NCBI GenBank assembly: GCA_001897995.1
Contig: MKRV01000236.1
Location: forward strand, 1-64,000
Source: Alphaproteobacteria bacterium 65-37
GTDB taxonomy: Bacteria; Pseudomonadota; Alphaproteobacteria; Reyranellales; Reyranellaceae
DNA length: 64,000 nt
Reading direction: 5' to 3'
Shown: positions 9,329 to 19,115 of the stretch, in pieces
How positions within the stretch are numbered: position 1 is the stretch's first letter
Layout of the letters: every line of letters starts with the position of its first letter
Program-made: the position numbers and the translations under genes
Notes under the pieces: generated by a model
What the model was told of the DNA's origin: nothing
What the model saw: the letters and a program-made list of their open reading frames with translations, nothing else
The model's database searches: none

Positions 9329-10030
9329 TCAGATTCGCCGCGGGACCGTGGCGCCGCTCAACAGGGCGTCCATCATCAGCCGCCGCGAATTCTCGAGATG
9401 CCGGCGCGCGACACGCTCGGCCGCCGCCCCATCGCCTCGGTCCAGCGCCTCGATCAGGTCGCGATGATCGCCGCCGATCGACTTTACACGTTCGATGATG
9501 AAGGTGAGCAGATGCATGGTCCGCTGGCTCTCCTCGAGCAGCGCCGCCACGATTTGAGTGAGCCGTTCGTTGCCGGCCGCCCGGGTGATCTCGATATGGA
9601 AGGCGTTGTTCACCTCGATCCAGCGGCGTTCGCTGCGGCGGTCGCCGGCCCGGATCCCGGCAGTGATGCGGTCCTGCAGCTGGTTCAGCAGGGCGATGTC
9701 GGCCCGGCCGGCCGCCTGCCGCGCCGCCGCCGGCTCCAGGATCAGGCGCACGCCGAAGACCTCGTTGAGCGATTCGATGGAAATCGGCGCCACCGTATGG
9801 CCCTGGCGCGGCCGGGCGATCACCAGCCGCTCACGCGACAAGGCCGCCAGCGCCCAGCGAACCGGCGCCTTGCCCACGCCGTACAGCTCGGCGAGCTGGC
9901 TTTCGCTGCAGGACTCGCCCGGCACGAAGACGCAACCGACGATGTCCCGCCGGATCCGCCGGTAGATTTCCTCGCCGAGCGAACTGGTCGCGGCGGTCAC
10001 CTTGCGCTTGCCGCGCGGTCTCGACGCCAT
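9329..10030 (-). CDS. GntR-family transcriptional regulator (FCD domain)
   Basis: GntR wHTH (LGEEIYRRIRRDIVGCVFVPGESCSESQLAELYGVGKAPVRWALAALSRERL) plus FCD domain. Start chosen at MASRPRGK, which has AAGGA upstream. Confidence 0.88.
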   Translation of the reverse strand: MASRPRGKRKVTAATSSLGEEIYRRIRRDIVGCVFVPGESCSESQLAELYGVGKAPVRWALAALSRERLVIARPRQGHTVAPISIESLNEVFGVRLILEPAAARQAAGRADIALLNQLQDRITAGIRAGDRRSERRWIEVNNAFHIEITRAAGNERLTQIVAALLEESQRTMHLLTFIIERVKSIGGDHRDLIEALDRGDGAAAERVARRHLENSRRLMMDALLSGATVPRRI

Positions 10031-10077
10031 AGACACCATCCTTGCGCGGAAATCTCGCCTTGAGGAACGACCAGCCC

Positions 10078-10089
10078 GTGACATGTCAC
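10078..10089. promoter_or_regulatory. Palindromic operator candidate 1 (GTGACATGTCAC)
   Basis: Perfect 12-bp palindrome upstream of the GntR gene; identical to the site at 10176. Confidence 0.6.
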
Positions 10090-10168
10090 AGGCCGGCACA
10101 TCCATCAACTATAATGCCAATTACGTAACTGTCTCCGATCGGCGAAAGGCGCGCTGCCAACCCTTTCC

Positions 10169-10188
10169 TTGACACGTGACATGTCACG
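10169..10188 (+). promoter_or_regulatory. TTGACA -35-like box abutting operator candidate 2 (CGTGACATGTCACG)
   Basis: TTGACA at 10169-10174; 14-bp palindrome at 10175-10188. Confidence 0.55.
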
Positions 10189-10422
10189 ATGCTTTCGTTC
10201 GCGGCACGCATCTTCTGGAGCGAAACGGTGACGCCGTCATGCAAGGATCCTGCCGACGGATATCACTCTCGCCTGGAAACGAGAATTTGGGCATTCATTC
10301 TACGAACGTGGCGAAGGTTGGAAAACGTTTCCTCTCATGAGCCAAACGACCGGGAATATAAAAAAACCTGACGTGATCGGCGTGCCAAGATGCGCCACAT
10401 CAGTCGGCGAAAGGGGTTCTGC

Positions 10423-11265
10423 ATGACATTGCCAGCGGCGACGCTCGATCACGTGGTCATCAATGCGCGCGACGACATGGATCGCGCAGCCGACATCTAC
10501 CGCCGGCTGGGCTTCACTCTCACCGAGCGCGGTTACCATTCGCTGGGGTCGACGAACCATCTCGCGATGTTCGGCACGGACTATCTCGAGTTGATCGCGG
10601 TGCCCAAGGGGGCCACCAGCGGCCGCCTCGACCTGCTCGACTTCTCCTATGGCCTGAACGGCCTGGTCTTCGGTTCCGAGGATTCCGCCATCACCTACGG
10701 CGCGCTCGCCAAGGCCGGCGTGCCGGTCGAGCCGCCGGTCGAGTTCACGCGCCCCGTCAAGGTCGACGGCGCCATGCGCGACGCACGCTTCCGCACGGTG
10801 CGCATGAAGGCGGGCGTCGTGCCCTACGGCCGCGTCTACTATTGCCATCACTTCACCCGCGACCTGGTCTGGCGCGACGAATGGCGCCACCACGCCAACG
10901 GTACGGTGGCGATCGCGCGTGCCCTGATCGTCGAAGCCGACCCGGCAGCAGGCGCCAAGCTCTACGCCGACATGTTCGGAACGGAGATGGTGCGCGACAT
11001 CGAGGGCGGCAAGACGGTCGTCGTCGGCAATTCGCGCTTCGACATCGTGACCGAAAGCCGCCTCAAGGCGGAATTCGGCGATGCGGTTCCCGAGTCCGAC
11101 GGCCGCAAGGCCTACATGGCCGGCCTCACCTTCCGCACGACGTCGGTAACCAAAGCGGCACGTGCCTTGCAGGAAGGAAAGATCGGCGGCGTCACCGAGA
11201 AAGCGGGCCGGCTCGTCGTACCGGCGAAGCAGGCGCTGAATGCCGTGCTGGAATTCATCGAATAG
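10423..11265 (+). CDS. VOC/glyoxalase-like domain protein
   Basis: TLDHVVINARDDMDRAADIYRRLGFTLTERGYHSLGSTNHLAMFGTDYLELIAVP; second VOC-like repeat. Confidence 0.85.
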   Translation: MTLPAATLDHVVINARDDMDRAADIYRRLGFTLTERGYHSLGSTNHLAMFGTDYLELIAVPKGATSGRLDLLDFSYGLNGLVFGSEDSAITYGALAKAGVPVEPPVEFTRPVKVDGAMRDARFRTVRMKAGVVPYGRVYYCHHFTRDLVWRDEWRHHANGTVAIARALIVEADPAAGAKLYADMFGTEMVRDIEGGKTVVVGNSRFDIVTESRLKAEFGDAVPESDGRKAYMAGLTFRTTSVTKAARALQEGKIGGVTEKAGRLVVPAKQALNAVLEFIE

Positions 11266-11338
11266 CCGGAAAGCACGGTCAAAGAAACCGCGCCGGGGCC
11301 GTTGAAAAGGTCGACCGGCGACGGCCGAGAAGGGGCTC

Positions 11339-12430
11339 ATGGAATACTACGACTGCTTCGCGGCGAGCTATGCCAATGCGCGCGCGAAATTCCTGAAGGC
11401 GGCGACGGCGGCGAAAGGCGACGTCCGCTCCTACATCCATCCCGCGAAGAAAGCGCCGGACGGCGGACCGCTGGCGATCGACGTGGCCTGCTTCGGCGAT
11501 CGCAAGGCGCCGCGCCAAGCCCTGTTCGTGAGCGGCACGCACGGCCAGGAGGGCTTCTCCGGCTCGGCCGTGCAGATCGGTTGGCTGAAGCAGGGCGGCG
11601 CCGAGCGCCTGCCCGACGGTGTCGGCGTCGTGCTGGTGCACGGCCTCAACCCCTACGGCTTCGCCCACTTCACGCGCACGACCGAGAACAACGTCGATCT
11701 CAACCGCAACTTCGTCGATCGCGATGCCGGGACCACGCCCGACAATTCCCACTACGAGACGCTGCATGACGGCTTGCTGATCCGCGATTGGACCGATGCC
11801 GAGAATGCCAGGGTCAACGGTGTCCTCGAAGGATTCGCCAAGGCCCACGGCCAGGACACGCTGTTCGACACCCTGGCGCGCGGCCAGTACCGGCACCAGG
11901 ACGGGTTGATGTTCGGCGGCAAGGACCGTGAATGGTCCAACCGCACCTTGGAAACCATCGTCCAGGAGACGCTGCCGGCCGCCGAGCGCGTGGCCTTCAT
12001 CGACTGGCACACCGGCATCGGCGAGTACGGCAAGCCGTTCTTCCTCTGCTTCAACGAGGCCGACGGTCCGTTGTTCGCCCGCGCCTGCGACTGGTGGGGC
12101 AAGGAGAATGTCGACGGCGTGCGCCCGCACGGTATGGCGCGGCCGAACTATACCGGGCTCGTCTTCCACGGCGTGCAGCGCTTCCTCGGCAATCGCCCGA
12201 TGTGCGGCGCCGTGATCGAATTCGGCACGCGCGGCGTCAACATGCGCCGCGTGCTGCGGCTCGACCAGTGGCTGCGCCGCCAGCACGGCCTGGACCCCGA
12301 CACGCGCGCCACCCTGCAGGCCGACATGATGGATGCCTTCTGCCCGTTCGACGGTCAGTGGCGCCAGGACACGCTCGATACCGGCCTCGAACTCACCGAC
12401 CAAGCGATTGCAGGACTTGCCACATGGTAA
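11339..12430 (+). CDS. DUF2817 (M14-like metallocarboxypeptidase superfamily) protein
   Basis: [15 protein letters not shown]...[11 protein letters not shown]...FIDWHTGIG. Confidence 0.85.
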   Translation: MEYYDCFAASYANARAKFLKAATAAKGDVRSYIHPAKKAPDGGPLAIDVACFGDRKAPRQALFVSGTHGQEGFSGSAVQIGWLKQGGAERLPDGVGVVLVHGLNPYGFAHFTRTTENNVDLNRNFVDRDAGTTPDNSHYETLHDGLLIRDWTDAENARVNGVLEGFAKAHGQDTLFDTLARGQYRHQDGLMFGGKDREWSNRTLETIVQETLPAAERVAFIDWHTGIGEYGKPFFLCFNEADGPLFARACDWWGKENVDGVRPHGMARPNYTGLVFHGVQRFLGNRPMCGAVIEFGTRGVNMRRVLRLDQWLRRQHGLDPDTRATLQADMMDAFCPFDGQWRQDTLDTGLELTDQAIAGLATW

Positions 12431-13923
12431 CGATCAAGTGGGACAATCAGGGTGACGCGATTTCGCGCGACGTGCCGCCGGGCGGCGTGGCGCTGATCGA
12501 CGCAGGCGGCAATGGCACGGATCGCATCTATAGCTATGCCGACCTGCTGCGGTTGAGCGGTGCCGTCGCCCGCGGGCTCCTGAAGCGCGGACTGCAGCGC
12601 GGCGACCGCGTGGCCATCCTGTCGGCCAACCGCGCCGAGTTCCTGTTCACCTTCCTCGGCACCATGCAGGCGGGCCTGGTCTCGGTGCCGGTGAACTACA
12701 AGCTGCCGGCCGAGACCGTGGCCTACATCGTGGGCGACTGCGACGCCAAGCTGGTGATCGGCGACGACCAGCGCTTGGCCCTTGCACCGGACAGCGTCCC
12801 CAAGATTTCGTTCGACCGGGATTTCGCCGACCTTCTGGACGAAGGCCCCTTCACGCCGCTGGCGATGAAAGGCGAGGAGCCGGCAATGTTCCTCTACACC
12901 TCGGGCTCGACCGGCCGTCCCAAGGGCGTGGTGCTGTCGCATTACTCGCACCTCTGGGCGATCAGCCAGCGCCAGCGGCGCGACGGCGCGTTCGGCCAGC
13001 GCGCCATCGTGGCGGCGCCGCTCTATCACATGAATGGCCTCGCCATGTGCCAGACCACCTTCTCCCACGGCGACACCGTGGTCCTGCTGCCGCAGTTCAC
13101 CACCAAGGGCTACATCGAGGCGGCCGCCACGCATCGCGTCGCCTTCCTCACCTCGGTGCCGACCATGATCGCCATGATGCTGCGCGAGCGCGAGCTGCTG
13201 GCGAAGAACGACCTGTCGGCCGTCGAGGCCGTCCGCATGGGCTCCGCACCGATCACGCAATCGCTGATCGACCAGGTCCGCAAGGTTTTCCCCACGGCCC
13301 AGATCAGCAACGGCTACGGCACCACCGAGGCCGGTCCCGTCGTTTTCGGCCCGCATCCCGACGGCATCCCGCAGCCCGAACTCTCGACCGGCTATCCCCA
13401 CCCCGCCGTCCAGCTCCGCCTGGTGCGCGACGGCAAGGAAGTGAACGACGAAGGCGTGCTCGAGATGAAGTGCGGCGCCCTGATGACGCACTATCACAAG
13501 CTGCCCGACGTCACGGCCAAGGCGATGACGCCGGACGGCTACTACCGTACCGGCGACGTCTTCCGCCGCGACGAGAACGGCTTCTTCTTCTTCGTCGGCC
13601 GCGCCGACGACATGTTCGTCTGCGGCGGCGAGAACATCTATCCGGGCGAGGTCGAGAAGATGCTGGAGCGTCATCCCGGTATCCATCAGGCCGCGGTGCT
13701 CCCGATTCCCGACGAGCTCAAGGGCCACAAGCCGATCGCTTTCGTCGTCAGGACACCCGACGCCGCACTCGACGAACAGGCCGTGAAGACCTACGCGCTG
13801 GCCAATGCACCGGCCTACCAGCATCCGCGGCGCGTGATCTTCGTCGAAGAGATGCCACTTGCCGGCACCAACAAAATCGACAAGCGCGCGCTCGCCCGAC
13901 AGATCCCAACTGGAGAGATATGA
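12424..13923 (+). CDS. AMP-dependent acyl-CoA synthetase/ligase
   Basis: [44 protein letters not shown] motifs. Start at 12424 overlaps the previous stop. Confidence 0.92.
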   Translation: MVTIKWDNQGDAISRDVPPGGVALIDAGGNGTDRIYSYADLLRLSGAVARGLLKRGLQRGDRVAILSANRAEFLFTFLGTMQAGLVSVPVNYKLPAETVAYIVGDCDAKLVIGDDQRLALAPDSVPKISFDRDFADLLDEGPFTPLAMKGEEPAMFLYTSGSTGRPKGVVLSHYSHLWAISQRQRRDGAFGQRAIVAAPLYHMNGLAMCQTTFSHGDTVVLLPQFTTKGYIEAAATHRVAFLTSVPTMIAMMLRERELLAKNDLSAVEAVRMGSAPITQSLIDQVRKVFPTAQISNGYGTTEAGPVVFGPHPDGIPQPELSTGYPHPAVQLRLVRDGKEVNDEGVLEMKCGALMTHYHKLPDVTAKAMTPDGYYRTGDVFRRDENGFFFFVGRADDMFVCGGENIYPGEVEKMLERHPGIHQAAVLPIPDELKGHKPIAFVVRTPDAALDEQAVKTYALANAPAYQHPRRVIFVEEMPLAGTNKIDKRALARQIPTGEI

Positions 13924-13924
13924 A

Positions 13925-14938
13925 ATGAAAGCAGCAGTTGTCCGTGAGCATGGCGGGCCGGACCGCCTGGTCTACGAGACCAGCTTCCCCGACCCCACGC
14001 CGGGCGAAGGCGATGTGATCGTCGCCGTCAAGGCGTCGTCCCTCAACTACCACGACGTCTTCACCCGCCGCGGCATGCCCGGCATCAAGGTGCCGATGCC
14101 GGCGATCATGGGCCTCGATGTGGCCGGCGAGATCGCCGAAGTGGGCCCCGGTGTCACCGGCTGGAAGAAGGGCGACCGCGTGCTGGTCGATCCGATCAAC
14201 CGGGTCGAAGGCGGCCTGATGGGCGAGACGGTGCATGGCGGCCTGGCCGAACTCTGCCGGGCGCGCGCCCACCAGCTCATCCGGATTCCCGACGGCGTCA
14301 GCTTCTCCGATGCGGCGGCACTGCCCGTCGCCTACGGCACGGCACTGCGCATGATGGTGACCAACGGCCATGTCGCCAAGGGCGAGAAGGTGTTGATCCT
14401 GGGCGCCTCCGGCGGTGTCGGCGTCTGCTGCCTGCAGCTCGCCAAGCTTGCCGGCGCCGAGGTCATCGCCTGCGCCGGCACCGACGCCAAGGCCAAGCGT
14501 CTCACCGAACTCGGCGCCGACAAGACGATCAACTACATCGAAAAGGATTTCATGAAGGAAGTCTTCGCGATGTACGGCAAGCCCACGCGCCGCGGTTCGG
14601 GCACCGACCAGGGCGTCGACGTGGTGGTAAACTACACCGGCGGCGACACCTGGGTGAATTCGCTCAAGTGCCTGAAAGTCGGCGGCCGCCTGCTGACCTG
14701 CGGCGCCACGGCCGGCTACGCGCCTACCGAAGACATCCGCTTCATCTGGACCTTCGAACTGAAGGTGCTGGGGTCCAACGGCTGGGTCCGCTCGGACATC
14801 GAGAAGCTTCTCGAGCTGGTGCAGAGCGGCAAGCTCAAGGTGCTGGTCGACAAGATCTTCCCGCTCGCCGAGGCCCGCGAGGCGCTGCGCGTCATCGAGG
14901 ACCGCGAGGTGTTTGGCAAGATCGTGGTGGCCCCATGA
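13925..14938 (+). CDS. Zinc-type alcohol dehydrogenase/quinone oxidoreductase (MDR family)
   Basis: MKAAVVREHGGPDRL..., GLDVAGEIAEVGPGV, ILGASGGVGVCCLQLAK Rossmann motif. Confidence 0.9.
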   Translation: MKAAVVREHGGPDRLVYETSFPDPTPGEGDVIVAVKASSLNYHDVFTRRGMPGIKVPMPAIMGLDVAGEIAEVGPGVTGWKKGDRVLVDPINRVEGGLMGETVHGGLAELCRARAHQLIRIPDGVSFSDAAALPVAYGTALRMMVTNGHVAKGEKVLILGASGGVGVCCLQLAKLAGAEVIACAGTDAKAKRLTELGADKTINYIEKDFMKEVFAMYGKPTRRGSGTDQGVDVVVNYTGGDTWVNSLKCLKVGGRLLTCGATAGYAPTEDIRFIWTFELKVLGSNGWVRSDIEKLLELVQSGKLKVLVDKIFPLAEAREALRVIEDREVFGKIVVAP

Positions 14939-15375
14939 GCAAGGACAACAACGAGAAGCTGCAACCGCTCACCGCCCAGGAAATGCAGGCGCAGCTCGAC
15001 CGCTCGCCCTTCATCGCCTTCCTCGGCCTCAAGGTGACGGCAACCGATCCGGCGCACGAGGAAGTCACCATGACCTGCACGATGAAGCCGGAGTTCGAGC
15101 GCGGCGCCGGCACCGGCCAATGGCATGGCGGGCCGATCGCGGCGATCATCGACACGGTCGGCGACTATGCGCTGGTGATGGCGCTGCGCCGCGGCCTGCC
15201 GACGATCAATTTCCGTGTCGATTATCTGCGGCCTGCGATCAAGACCGCGCTCACCACGACGGCGCGGGTGCGCCGCGCCGGCAAGAGCGTCGGCGTGGTC
15301 GATGTCGACGTCTACAACGACCAGAAGGCGTTGGTGGCCGTGGGCCGCGCGACCTACTCGACGTTGCCGGCCTAG
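14935..15375 (+). CDS. PaaI-family hotdog thioesterase
   Basis: GTGQWHGGPIAAIIDTVGDYALVMALRRGLPTINFRVDYLRPA; ATGA overlap with the upstream gene. Confidence 0.85.
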   Translation: MSKDNNEKLQPLTAQEMQAQLDRSPFIAFLGLKVTATDPAHEEVTMTCTMKPEFERGAGTGQWHGGPIAAIIDTVGDYALVMALRRGLPTINFRVDYLRPAIKTALTTTARVRRAGKSVGVVDVDVYNDQKALVAVGRATYSTLPA

Positions 15376-15389
15376 CACCGCCTTCTATG

Positions 15390-15412
15390 CCTCCCCCGCA
15401 CGACGGGGGAGG
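15390..15412. repeat. Intergenic 9-bp perfect hairpin (CCTCCCCCG-N5-CGGGGGAGG)
   Basis: Arms 15390-15398 and 15404-15412; no T-tract. Confidence 0.6.
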
Positions 15413-15538
15413 TGTCCGGGGGCGGCCCATGGTCGGCAGGTACAAAGATTGCTTCGTCATCGGACGAAGAAACGTGAAAGACAACGCGGAAAACACCGCG
15501 GGCGACAACGGGGACGGCTTGGGGAAGCGGAGGGGTTC

Positions 15539-17176
15539 GTGAGCAGCAACGATTACATTACACGGCGCATTTTCAGTGTCGGCGCCATGGCAACCGGCCT
15601 GGCCGCGGTCACGCCGGCCTTGGCACAAACGTCACCCGCACCAGCGACGCCCTCACAAGCGACGCCGAGGCGCGGCGGCACGTTGGTGGCGACCTGGGGC
15701 GGCGGCGAGCCGCAGGCCTGCTACGTGCCGGCGGGCGGCGGGTCCAGCCCGACCTTCTCCTCGTCGAAGCTCTTCGAGCGCCTGGCCAACCGCAACATGG
15801 ACGGCGCCTTCGAAGGGGCCCTGGCGGAAAGCTGGAAGCCGTCGGCCGACTTCAAGTCCTACACGATCAAGATCCGCAAGGGCGTGAAATTCCACGACGG
15901 CAAGGACATGACCGTCGACGACGTCGTCTATTCGATCGGCGAGATCTGGAAGAAGTACGCCGCGGCGTCGGCGATGACCGACTTCGTGAGCGTCGAAGCA
16001 CCTGACGCCGACACCGTGGTGATGACCTACTCCAAGCCGACGCCGGAATTCTTCTTCGCGTCGACCTTGTCGGCCAACGTCAACTACATCGTGCCCAAGC
16101 ACGTCTATGCCGGCAGCGACCCCATCACCAATCCGGCGAACAACGCACCGATCGGCACCGGACCGTGGAAGTTCAAGGAATGGGTGCGCGGCAGCCACTT
16201 CGAGTACGTCAAGAACGAGAATTACTGGCAGAAGGACCTGCCCTATCTCGACCGCCTGATCATCCGCTACGTGCGCGACCCGGCCGGCCGGGCCGCGGCC
16301 ATGGAAGCGGGCGACATCCATATCGGCGTCTTCAATCCGATCGCCCCGCCCGACATCAAGCGCCTGACCGCCACGGGCAAGTTCGTCGCGACACCCAAGG
16401 GCTACGAAGAAGCTGTGTGGTCGACCACGCTGGAGTGCAACATGCGCAACCCGGTCTTCGCCAAGCGCGAGGTCCGGCAGGCGATCTTCCACGCCATCAA
16501 CCGCGAATTCATCGCCAAGACCGTCTACTACGGCTACGCGCGGCCGGGCACGAGCCCGATCTATTCGCCGAACAAGGAATTCTTCACGGCCGATACCTAC
16601 CGGACCGGCTTCGATCCGAAGAAGGCGGCCGCACTCCTCGACGCGGCAGGACTCCCGAAGAAGCCCGACGGCAAGCGCTTCACCGTGAATCTGCTGGCAG
16701 CAGGCTGGTTCCCCGAGAACGGCAAGGTTGGCGCCTACGTCAAGCAGGCACTCGAGGATGTCGGCGTCGGCGTCACGCTTTCGGTGCCCGACCGCCCGAC
16801 CTCAATCAAGCGCATCTACACCGACTACGACTTCGACCTGGCGATCTCCAACCAAGCCAACCCGTCGGAGCCGATTCCGACGACGACCCAGTATTTCACC
16901 ACTGACGGCATCAAGAAGGGCGTGCCCTTCCGCAATGCCAACGGCTACTCCAACCCCGATCTCGATGCCCTGGTCGACAAGATCAAGGTCGAGACCGACC
17001 CTGCCAAGCGCAAGGCTCTGGTGGTCGAGTTCCAGAAGATCACCACCCAGGAGGCGTCGCTGCTGCCGCTGACCGAGCTGGAATCGATCACGGTCGCCAG
17101 CACCAAGGTGCAGAACCACTCCAACGATCCGAACTATCTCGCAGCCGGCTGGGCGGACATATGGCTGGCGAGCTGA
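15539..17176 (+). CDS. Peptide/nickel-type ABC substrate-binding protein
   Basis: GTG start; signal peptide (RRIFSVGAMATGLAAVTPALAQ); SBP family 5 features (ESWKPSADFKSYTIKIRKGVKFHDGKDMTVDDVVYS). Confidence 0.92.
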   Translation: MSSNDYITRRIFSVGAMATGLAAVTPALAQTSPAPATPSQATPRRGGTLVATWGGGEPQACYVPAGGGSSPTFSSSKLFERLANRNMDGAFEGALAESWKPSADFKSYTIKIRKGVKFHDGKDMTVDDVVYSIGEIWKKYAAASAMTDFVSVEAPDADTVVMTYSKPTPEFFFASTLSANVNYIVPKHVYAGSDPITNPANNAPIGTGPWKFKEWVRGSHFEYVKNENYWQKDLPYLDRLIIRYVRDPAGRAAAMEAGDIHIGVFNPIAPPDIKRLTATGKFVATPKGYEEAVWSTTLECNMRNPVFAKREVRQAIFHAINREFIAKTVYYGYARPGTSPIYSPNKEFFTADTYRTGFDPKKAAALLDAAGLPKKPDGKRFTVNLLAAGWFPENGKVGAYVKQALEDVGVGVTLSVPDRPTSIKRIYTDYDFDLAISNQANPSEPIPTTTQYFTTDGIKKGVPFRNANGYSNPDLDALVDKIKVETDPAKRKALVVEFQKITTQEASLLPLTELESITVASTKVQNHSNDPNYLAAGWADIWLAS

Positions 17177-18258
17177 AGGAGGCGGGCTCGACCGCCACTC
17201 CTACCGTTCCTCCCGCGCCTGCCGCCGTCTTCCACCCTTCGGCCGCCCTTCCTCGCTCGGCGCCGGCCCGGGTGAAGGGCGGTTCCTCCCGCCGGGTGGC
17301 GGCGCTCAAGCTCCTGCGGCGACGGCTGATCCAGGCCGTGCCGCTGATGCTGGGTGTCGTGGTCATCAATTTCGGCCTGATCCAGCTCGCGCCCGGCAGC
17401 TTCCTCGAGCTGATGACGGCCGAGAACCAGGTGAGCGATCCCGCCACCATCGAGCTTCTGCGCAAGACGTACGGGCTCGAGGACCCGGTCTGGATGCAGC
17501 TCCTGAAATACATCTGGGCGCTGCTGCAGTTCGATTTCGGCTTCTCCTACCGGCAGAACATGCCGGTGATCCAGGCGATCTGGATGCATCTGCCGGCGAC
17601 CCTGCTGCTGATGGTGTCGAGCATCACGCTTGCCGTATCGGTCGGCGTCGCGGCCGGTGTGGTGGCCTCAATGAAGGTCCGCACCTTCTGGGACAGCCTG
17701 GTCTCGGTCGCGGCCATGTTCTTCTACGCCGCACCGAGCTTCTGGCTCGGCATCATGCTGATCGTGCTGTTCGCCGTGAAACTCGGCTGGCTGCCGGTCG
17801 GCGGCATGATGAAGATCGGCGGTGGCGGCGGGGTGCTCGACATCCTGCACCACCTCATCCTGCCGACTTTGGCGCTCGGCCTGTTCTATGCCGCGACCTA
17901 CACCCGCGTCATGCGCTCCTCGATGCTGGAGGTGGCGCAGGCCGACTTCGTGCGCACCGCGCGCGCCAAGGGGCTGAGCCGCAACAAGGTCACGATCAAC
18001 CACGTGCTGCGCAACGCACTGCTGCCCGTCGTCACCATCCTCGGCGTCCAGATGGGCACCGTGCTGGCCGGCAGCGTGGTGATCGAGAGCGTGTTCAGCT
18101 GGCCGGGAATCGGTTCGCTGCTGTTCGACAGCGTGAGCTCGCGCAACTATCCCGTGGTGCTCGGCATCATGGTGCTGGGCTCGCTGGTCGTCATCGCCGC
18201 CAACATCACCGTCGACCTCGTCTATATGTGGCTCGACCCGCGCATCGAGATCCGCTGA
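17161..18258 (+). CDS. ABC transporter permease (DppB-like)
   Basis: RRLIQAVPLMLGVVVINFGLIQLAPG; EAA-type loop (ARAKGLSRNKVTINHVLRNALLPVVTILG). Confidence 0.92.
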   Translation: MAGELKEAGSTATPTVPPAPAAVFHPSAALPRSAPARVKGGSSRRVAALKLLRRRLIQAVPLMLGVVVINFGLIQLAPGSFLELMTAENQVSDPATIELLRKTYGLEDPVWMQLLKYIWALLQFDFGFSYRQNMPVIQAIWMHLPATLLLMVSSITLAVSVGVAAGVVASMKVRTFWDSLVSVAAMFFYAAPSFWLGIMLIVLFAVKLGWLPVGGMMKIGGGGGVLDILHHLILPTLALGLFYAATYTRVMRSSMLEVAQADFVRTARAKGLSRNKVTINHVLRNALLPVVTILGVQMGTVLAGSVVIESVFSWPGIGSLLFDSVSSRNYPVVLGIMVLGSLVVIAANITVDLVYMWLDPRIEIR

Positions 18259-19112
18259 TGGCAAGCTTCGCCTCCTCGCGCTTCGAGTTCCTCGGCCGCT
18301 TCGCACGCAATCGCGGCGCACTGGCCGGTGCCGGCCTGATCCTGGTGGTCGCCCTGATGGCTGTCTTCGCCTCGATCCTCTATCCCGGCGATCCGCTGCG
18401 CATCGTCGGCATGCCGGAACTGTGGCCGGGCGAGGATCCCGAGTTTCCGCTGGGCACCGATTCGCTCGGCCGCGACATCCTCGCCATGATCGTGCATGGG
18501 GCGCGGGCGACCCTGCTGATCGGGCTGTTCGCCTCGGCCGTCGCCACCTTCATCGGCGTCGGCGTGGGCGCCACGGCGGGTTACTTCGGCGGCTGGGTCG
18601 ACGAGATCGTCATGCGACTCGCCGAGCTGTTCCAGACCATTCCCAACCTGATCTTCGTGCTCACCATCGTGGTGATCCTGGGCTCGACCCTCGACAACAT
18701 CGTCATCGCCATCGGCGTGGTGAGCTGGACGCCGATCGCGCGCATGACGCGAGCGGAGTTCCTGGCGCTGCGCGACCGCGAGTTCGTGCAGGCCTGCCGC
18801 TCCATGGGTATGGGCGACTTCAAGATCATCGTGACCGAGATCCTGCCGAACGCCCTGCCGCCGGTCATCGTGCTGTCCTCGCTGGTCGTGGCCGGCGCCA
18901 TCCTGTTCGAATCGGCGGTTTCCTTCCTCGGCCTCGGCGATCCCAACGTCGCGAGCTGGGGCAGGCTGGTCGGCGACGGCCGGCAGCTCATCCGCAGCTC
19001 CTGGTACATCTGCGCCATTCCCGGCGTCGCCATCATGCTCACCGTGCTCTGCCTCAACCTGGTCGGCGACGGGCTGAACGATGCGCTGAACCCCAAGCTC
19101 AGGGATCGCTGA
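18258..19112 (+). CDS. ABC transporter permease (DppC-like)
   Basis: FPLGTDSLGRDILAMIVHGARATLLIG; ATGA overlap with dppB-like gene. Confidence 0.92.
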   Translation: MASFASSRFEFLGRFARNRGALAGAGLILVVALMAVFASILYPGDPLRIVGMPELWPGEDPEFPLGTDSLGRDILAMIVHGARATLLIGLFASAVATFIGVGVGATAGYFGGWVDEIVMRLAELFQTIPNLIFVLTIVVILGSTLDNIVIAIGVVSWTPIARMTRAEFLALRDREFVQACRSMGMGDFKIIVTEILPNALPPVIVLSSLVVAGAILFESAVSFLGLGDPNVASWGRLVGDGRQLIRSSWYICAIPGVAIMLTVLCLNLVGDGLNDALNPKLRDR

Positions 19113-19115
19113 GCC

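Noticed and set aside
10031-10108. Longer N-terminus of the GntR regulator
   Set aside because: It covers the operator-like palindrome; a later ATG with a Shine-Dalgarno fits the family N-terminus better.
11932-12423. N-terminal extension of the acyl-CoA ligase ORF
   Set aside because: Overlaps the DUF2817 gene in another frame; the true ligase start is [11 protein letters not shown] at 12424.
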